DNA of 64,000 nucleotides from Dactylis glomerata (lineage: Eukaryota > Streptophyta > Magnoliopsida > Poales > Poaceae), in assembly GCA_007115705.1 (NCBI GenBank), contig QXEO01000382.1, positions 4,138,009-4,202,008 of the forward strand. Direction: 5' to 3'. This document shows positions 60,382 through 64,000 of the stretch, piece after piece. Position 1 is the first letter of the stretch. Each line of letters opens with the position of its first letter. Both the position numbers and the translations under genes were made by a program. The notes under the pieces were generated by a model. The model was not told the origin of the DNA and made no database searches. It saw only the letters and a list, made by a program, of their open reading frames with translations.

Positions 60382-61314
60382 GTAGCCCCTGAGATTCTAC
60401 CAGAATTGCAGATTCAGGTTGAATCTCTAATCTTTAAATCTTCAACTTGATCAATTCTTCGACTTCTTCTTATCTTCAAATCTTTGACTTGGTCTTTGCG
60501 ACTTATTTTCATGATATTCTTTCGCAAGGGGTTTTGATGAACAAGCCTGACAACTCTGACGGATCAAGAGGTCAGTTAACTGCCGGAACAGATACTTGTC
60601 ACCTACTTCAAATTCAATCCCCTTGGACTTGAATTCGGGATACCGGTCAAACCCATTCTTTTGCCGCATTTAGGACTTATAAAGAATGAATCCCAGTGAT
60701 TCTCAGGGTACCCAGTGCGTCCACCAGGATTTTCTTCGCGTCGTAGACACGGATACATACCAGCAGAGCGCATCCATGTGCGTATACCAGGCCACACAGG
60801 ACGGATCCCGGGGTCTTACCTTCGTGACAAGTCACGACATTCGAGTCGTGTTGCGATAACACAACTCGAGAATCTCATATTCGCAGTCAAATTTTGACTG
60901 ATAAAACTAAAGAATTTCGGATTTTAAATTAATCTTCTTCGCTCCCGATGGGAGTAATCTCTCTTCAATTTGTCGACTATGTAGTCGAAGTTTGTATGCT
61001 TATCCTTCTGCATCTCCAATATTGATTATCTCATCTCTATCGGGTGCGCGCTCAGCGCTCCCGATGGGAGTAGCCCCCGAGGCTATGTTTGGCCACTTGT
61101 AGTCAAGCATAGGCTCAAAGTTCGTCTCTTCTTTCTTCTGTGAACATCTTACTATTGACGAGCCCCCGAGTCCAAGTCGAGGTTTTCATATCGCATAATC
61201 TCCTTTTCTTATTCTTCTTCTTTGATATTATCGTCTGTGTGCGCAGAATTTAACTCCTGTTGTAAATTATGTTCGCGGGCTTTGCTGTAGCCCGAAGGCC
61301 CAATAGTACGTGCT
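60382..61314 (-). other. T5 3' untranslated region
   Basis: Contains the conserved sub-LTR block (about 60485-60840) with a reverse short frame (60451-60669, 72 codons, starting MRQK) and one CGGGGGCTACTCCCATCGGG hairpin module (about 61030-61090, reverse). Confidence 0.65.
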
Positions 61315-61354
61315 TATAAATAAAGCGCCTGCTGATTAAGGTAAAAAACCCTAA
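61315..61354 (+). promoter_or_regulatory. TATA box and telo-box of antisense B3 gene (T5)
   Basis: TATAAATA (61315-61322), then AAACCCTAA (61346-61354), then CTAGGGTTTTT (61393-61403) before the ATG at 61426. The same three elements occur in order upstream of the T2 copy, although surrounding bases differ. Confidence 0.65.
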
Positions 61355-61425
61355 TCAGACTCCTCCTCCGCCGCATCATCTTCTTCCTCCATCTAGGGTT
61401 TTTCCGAGATTTTTCTGTTGTGCTC

Positions 61426-61995
61426 ATGGCTGATGCTGAAGGTTCTCGTCTGACCCTTGGCACCCCGGTGGCGCCACGAGGTCAGGGTCGCCCTCGTGGA
61501 AGTAAGAACAAGAACACCACGCCGGCCACCGCAGGAACTTCTTCGGACGCTCCGGCTAAGCGTCGTCCCGGCCGCCCACCTGGTAGCAAGAACAAACCCA
61601 AAGTGACTAACGTCGCTTCAGGTCCAATCACTCCTCCTCCTGCTGCTCCAGCTGCTCCTGCTGCGCCTCCCCGGATCTTTTCCTTCCTTTGCATTGCCAT
61701 GGCGCAGTGTCGTGAGATTCAGCGCCTGCCGCTGAATTTCACGAAGTTTATGGATGGCCGCGAACTACGAGAGGCGGTTCTCCGTGAACAGTCTGGCGGT
61801 GGCATCCCATACGAGGTGGAGGTGTGGTATGATGGCAACGGCGAGCAGTACTTCAGGGGTGGCTGGTCGCAGTTTGCTGAGGACCACGACATCCACCAAG
61901 GCTTCTTCATGGCCTTCGACTTCCATATCGGTACGTCAAAGTTTGACGTGAAGATCTACGATGGCACTCTTTGCCAGAAGGAGTATGAAGCTTGA
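61426..61995 (+). CDS. AT-hook and B3 domain DNA-binding protein encoded antisense in Gypsy element
   Basis: Intact single-exon frame of 189 residues starting MADAEG. Two AT-hooks, residues 19-29 (GQGRPRGSKNK) and 47-57 (RPGRPPGSKNK), should bind the minor groove of AT-rich DNA. After a Pro/Ala linker (66-82), residues about 84-180 read as a B3-type domain: LPLNFTKFMDG, YEVEVWYDGNGEQYF, GGWSQFAEDHD, FFMAFDFHIGTSKFDVKIYDG. This follows the order of plant B3 transcription factors. The AT-hook pattern is clear; the B3 call rests on motif order and the GGW-x(2)-F and F-x-V-x-IY signatures. No introns and no nuclear-export feature seen; the basic AT-hooks could serve as nuclear signals. It lies tail-to-tail with pol, 444 bp apart, with its own promoter. 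It could act on element or host transcription; that is inference. Confidence 0.82.
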   Translation: MADAEGSRLTLGTPVAPRGQGRPRGSKNKNTTPATAGTSSDAPAKRRPGRPPGSKNKPKVTNVASGPITPPPAAPAAPAAPPRIFSFLCIAMAQCREIQRLPLNFTKFMDGRELREAVLREQSGGGIPYEVEVWYDGNGEQYFRGGWSQFAEDHDIHQGFFMAFDFHIGTSKFDVKIYDGTLCQKEYEA

Positions 61996-62439
61996 AGTCT
62001 GCTTCCATTAGGACTTGTTGTGTCTTTTATGTAATTTCACTTTATCATGTCCTTGCTACCATGCTTATCTGTAATGAATATTCGTACTTGGTGTCGATGT
62101 CTTTTGCTAGTACCATGAGAACAAGTCATGTTCTGAGGTATGTTTTCCATATATCGGGCTCTTTGCGAACCAAAAAAGGTAGGAATAATATCGGGTTCTT
62201 CTTATGAACCAAGTTCTCTCAATATTCATCGGGTTGTCTAAACAACCTTATAATGAAGAAAAGCCTCCATCTTGCCATAATAATTCTTTTCGTACGACCC
62301 AGGGGTTGAAGCCCCCGAGCGGAGAAGTAACAAAAGAATCGTACAATTTTGTCGAGTTCGACCCAAAGACCCCGACCTGTGGCCTCATGTTCTGGGTTCA
62401 GAAGGCTAACTCGAATATATTGATACCTCTATATTTAGT

Positions 62440-64000
62440 CTACGCGTAAAAACGTCGTAGCTGTTCTGCATTCCACGGGTTACTCTCGTCCTTCCCAGTC
62501 TTCTTATCTTGTAGTCGATATGCTCCTCCTGGTATTACTTCGGTGACGATGTAAGGTCCCACCCAAGGGACTCCAATTTCCCGTGGCTATCTTGCCTGAG
62601 TCTCAAAATGAGGTCTCCCACCACGAAGGATCGTGGACGAACTCGACTACTATGGTAATTTCGTAAGCTTTGTTGATATTGCGTAGCCCTTTCTAACGAT
62701 TTGTCTCTTGCTTCATCTAGCGCATCAACGTCGTCTTGCAATGCTTATGTCGACGTCGCCTCGTCATACGCTGTCACTCTTGGGGCCTCGTGTGTAACTT
62801 CGACTGGAAGCACGGCTTCTGCGCCATGGACCAAGAAGAAAGGATTTTCTTGAGTTGCTGCATTGGGCGTAGTTCTTAGGCTCCAAAGAACGGAGGGCAA
62901 TTCTTCTACCCAAGCGCTCTTGGCTTTCTCGAGAGGTGCTAAAAGCCTCTTTTTTATTCCACTACATATCAAGCCATTGGCTTTTTCGACTTGCCCGTTC
63001 GTCTTCGGGTGCGCCACAGATGCGAATTTGAGCTTGATCCCCAATCCTTCGCAATAACTTTTGAATTCCTTTGAAGTGAAATTTGTCCCATTGTCTGTGA
63101 TGATACTGTATGGTACGCCAAAACGAAAAACTATCGACTTGATGAAGTTGATTGCTGCTGTAGAATCTTGAGTTGTCACCGGGGCCGCTTCCACCCATTT
63201 GGTGAATTTATCGACTGCCACTAACATGTAGACATGCCCTCCTGGCCATGATTTATGTAACTTTCCCACCATATCGAGTCCCCATTGTGCAAAAGGCCAA
63301 GATAATGGTATTGTTTGTAACTCTGCTGCTGGTGCATGCGGTCTAGATGCAAACCTTTGACATGCTTCACACTTTCGAACTATATCTTTTGCATCCTCGA
63401 TAGCTGTTAGCCAGTAGAATCCCGCTCGAAAAGCTTTTGCTGCTATTGCTCTGCTGCTAGCATGATGGCCACATACTCCGCCATGTATGTCTTTCAATAT
63501 TGCTTGCCCTTCCTGGGGTGTTACACAACGCTGTAAAACACCGGTAATACTTCTCTTGTATAATTTTCCTTCCAACACGACAAACGCTTTCGATCTTCGA
63601 GTTATCCTTTTAGCCTCCACTGCATCTTCTGGTAGTTTTTTATTTATCATGTACGCAAGATATGGCTGCATCCATGTTTCTTCTATCATCATGACCTCCT
63701 CTGGTTCTGTCGTAGCCCCCGAGCCTGCTGTGGTAGTCGAACTTTTATCGTTTTTTATTGATCTTTCCGCTATTTCTTCCCAAAATACTCCAGACGGCAC
63801 AGGTAAGCATTGTGATCCGATATTTGCTAAAGTGTCGGCTTCTTCATTGCTGTTCCTGCTGATGTGCGAGACTTCGCATCCATCGAACGTTCCTTCTAGA
63901 TAGTGGTACAAATTCTTGTAGGCCATCATGTTGTCATTGATTGTGTCACACCTGTTCATAACTTGCTGAACAACAAGGTTGGAATCTCCAAATATTTTCA
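62440..64000 (-). pseudogene. Gypsy pol of T5: RNase H end and integrase (partial, window edge)
   Basis: A reverse frame from 63959 to 62745 is open for 404 residues: RNase H end (GCEVSHISRNSNEEADTLA), HHCC zinc module (GHHASSRA to CEACQRF), core residues in GLDMVGKL, TDNGTNF and NGQVEKAN, and GAEAVLPVEV. A TAA at about 62743 and a one-base deletion near 62565 (CCATGGGTGGG expected from T2, CTTGGGTGGG here) break the C-terminus, which otherwise runs to FYA* at 62440. It is the best-preserved integrase in the window. Reverse transcriptase lies outside. Confidence 0.85.

Larger units (their letters stand above)
60047..64000 (-). mobile_element. Gypsy element T5, reverse, with intact antisense AT-hook/B3 gene
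   Basis: On the reverse strand: pol from the window edge to 62440, then the convergent forward AT-hook/B3 gene (61426-61995), 3' untranslated region, polypurine tract and 335-bp LTR (60047-60381). Same family and order as T2. The rest of the element lies beyond 64000. Confidence 0.88.

Overview
The window reads as nuclear DNA of a Triticeae grass (wheat, barley, rye or a relative). About 80% of it is nested transposable elements of types familiar from that tribe: large Gypsy LTR elements, BARE/Angela-like Copia LTRs, Stowaway MITEs, a Mutator-like element (MULE) and a PIF/Harbinger-like element. Two intron-rich host genes sit in a gene island at about 24.9-36.1 kb. No bacterial, organellar or RNA-gene features were seen.

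Layout. 1-5597: non-autonomous Gypsy-like element with 2.3% LTR divergence. 5598-6809: GC-rich fragment and an array of twelve 57-bp repeats. 6810-10930: truncated Copia element and a long LTR, both reverse. 10931-20346: two joined Gypsy elements of one LTR family (T1, T2), each with antisense genes before its 3' LTR. 20347-24685: decayed Copia element and DNA-transposon-like sequence. 24906-30956: RPN2 (ribophorin II, oligosaccharyltransferase subunit, 19 coding exons, 689 aa), forward. 31920-36124: ABCB26-like plastid half-size ABC transporter (18 coding exons, 678 aa), reverse, tail-to-tail with RPN2. 36711-44214: complete MULE with about 214-bp terminal inverted repeats and a perfect 9-bp target duplication, lying inside a Stowaway MITE. 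45870-47543: Harbinger-like element. 48427-49267: Copia LTR fragment. 49268-57914: reverse Gypsy element T3. 57915-60046: Gypsy element T4 (LTR, primer site, gag). 60047-64000: reverse Gypsy element T5, running off the window.

The most interesting theme is antisense cargo in the Gypsy elements. T2 and T5 carry, between pol and the 3' LTR and on the opposite strand, a gene for a protein with two AT-hooks and a B3-type DNA-binding domain. It has its own TATA box and telo-box leader. The T5 copy is open (189 aa) and the T2 copy has nonsense codons, yet the two differ mostly at synonymous sites (32 synonymous against 10 amino-acid-changing codons plus one stop, hand count over about 88 codons). 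T1 and T3 instead carry an antisense, intron-containing cassette: a Transposase_28-type protein with a coiled-coil tail, then a second short coiled-coil gene. T1 and T2/T5 share the same 335-bp LTR and sub-LTR region but carry different cargo, so the antisense slot looks modular. Extra antisense ORFs are known in some plant Ty3/Gypsy (Tat-type) lineages; the AT-hook plus B3 cargo with conserved promoter is the part I find potentially undescribed.

A second theme is the MULE, which has a mudrA-like transposase pseudogene facing a small convergent gene for a coiled-coil protein. That is the MuDR layout with an unrelated-looking second gene. Many premature stops in the element genes are C-to-T changes in CAG or CGA codons, as expected of methylated, silenced repeats.
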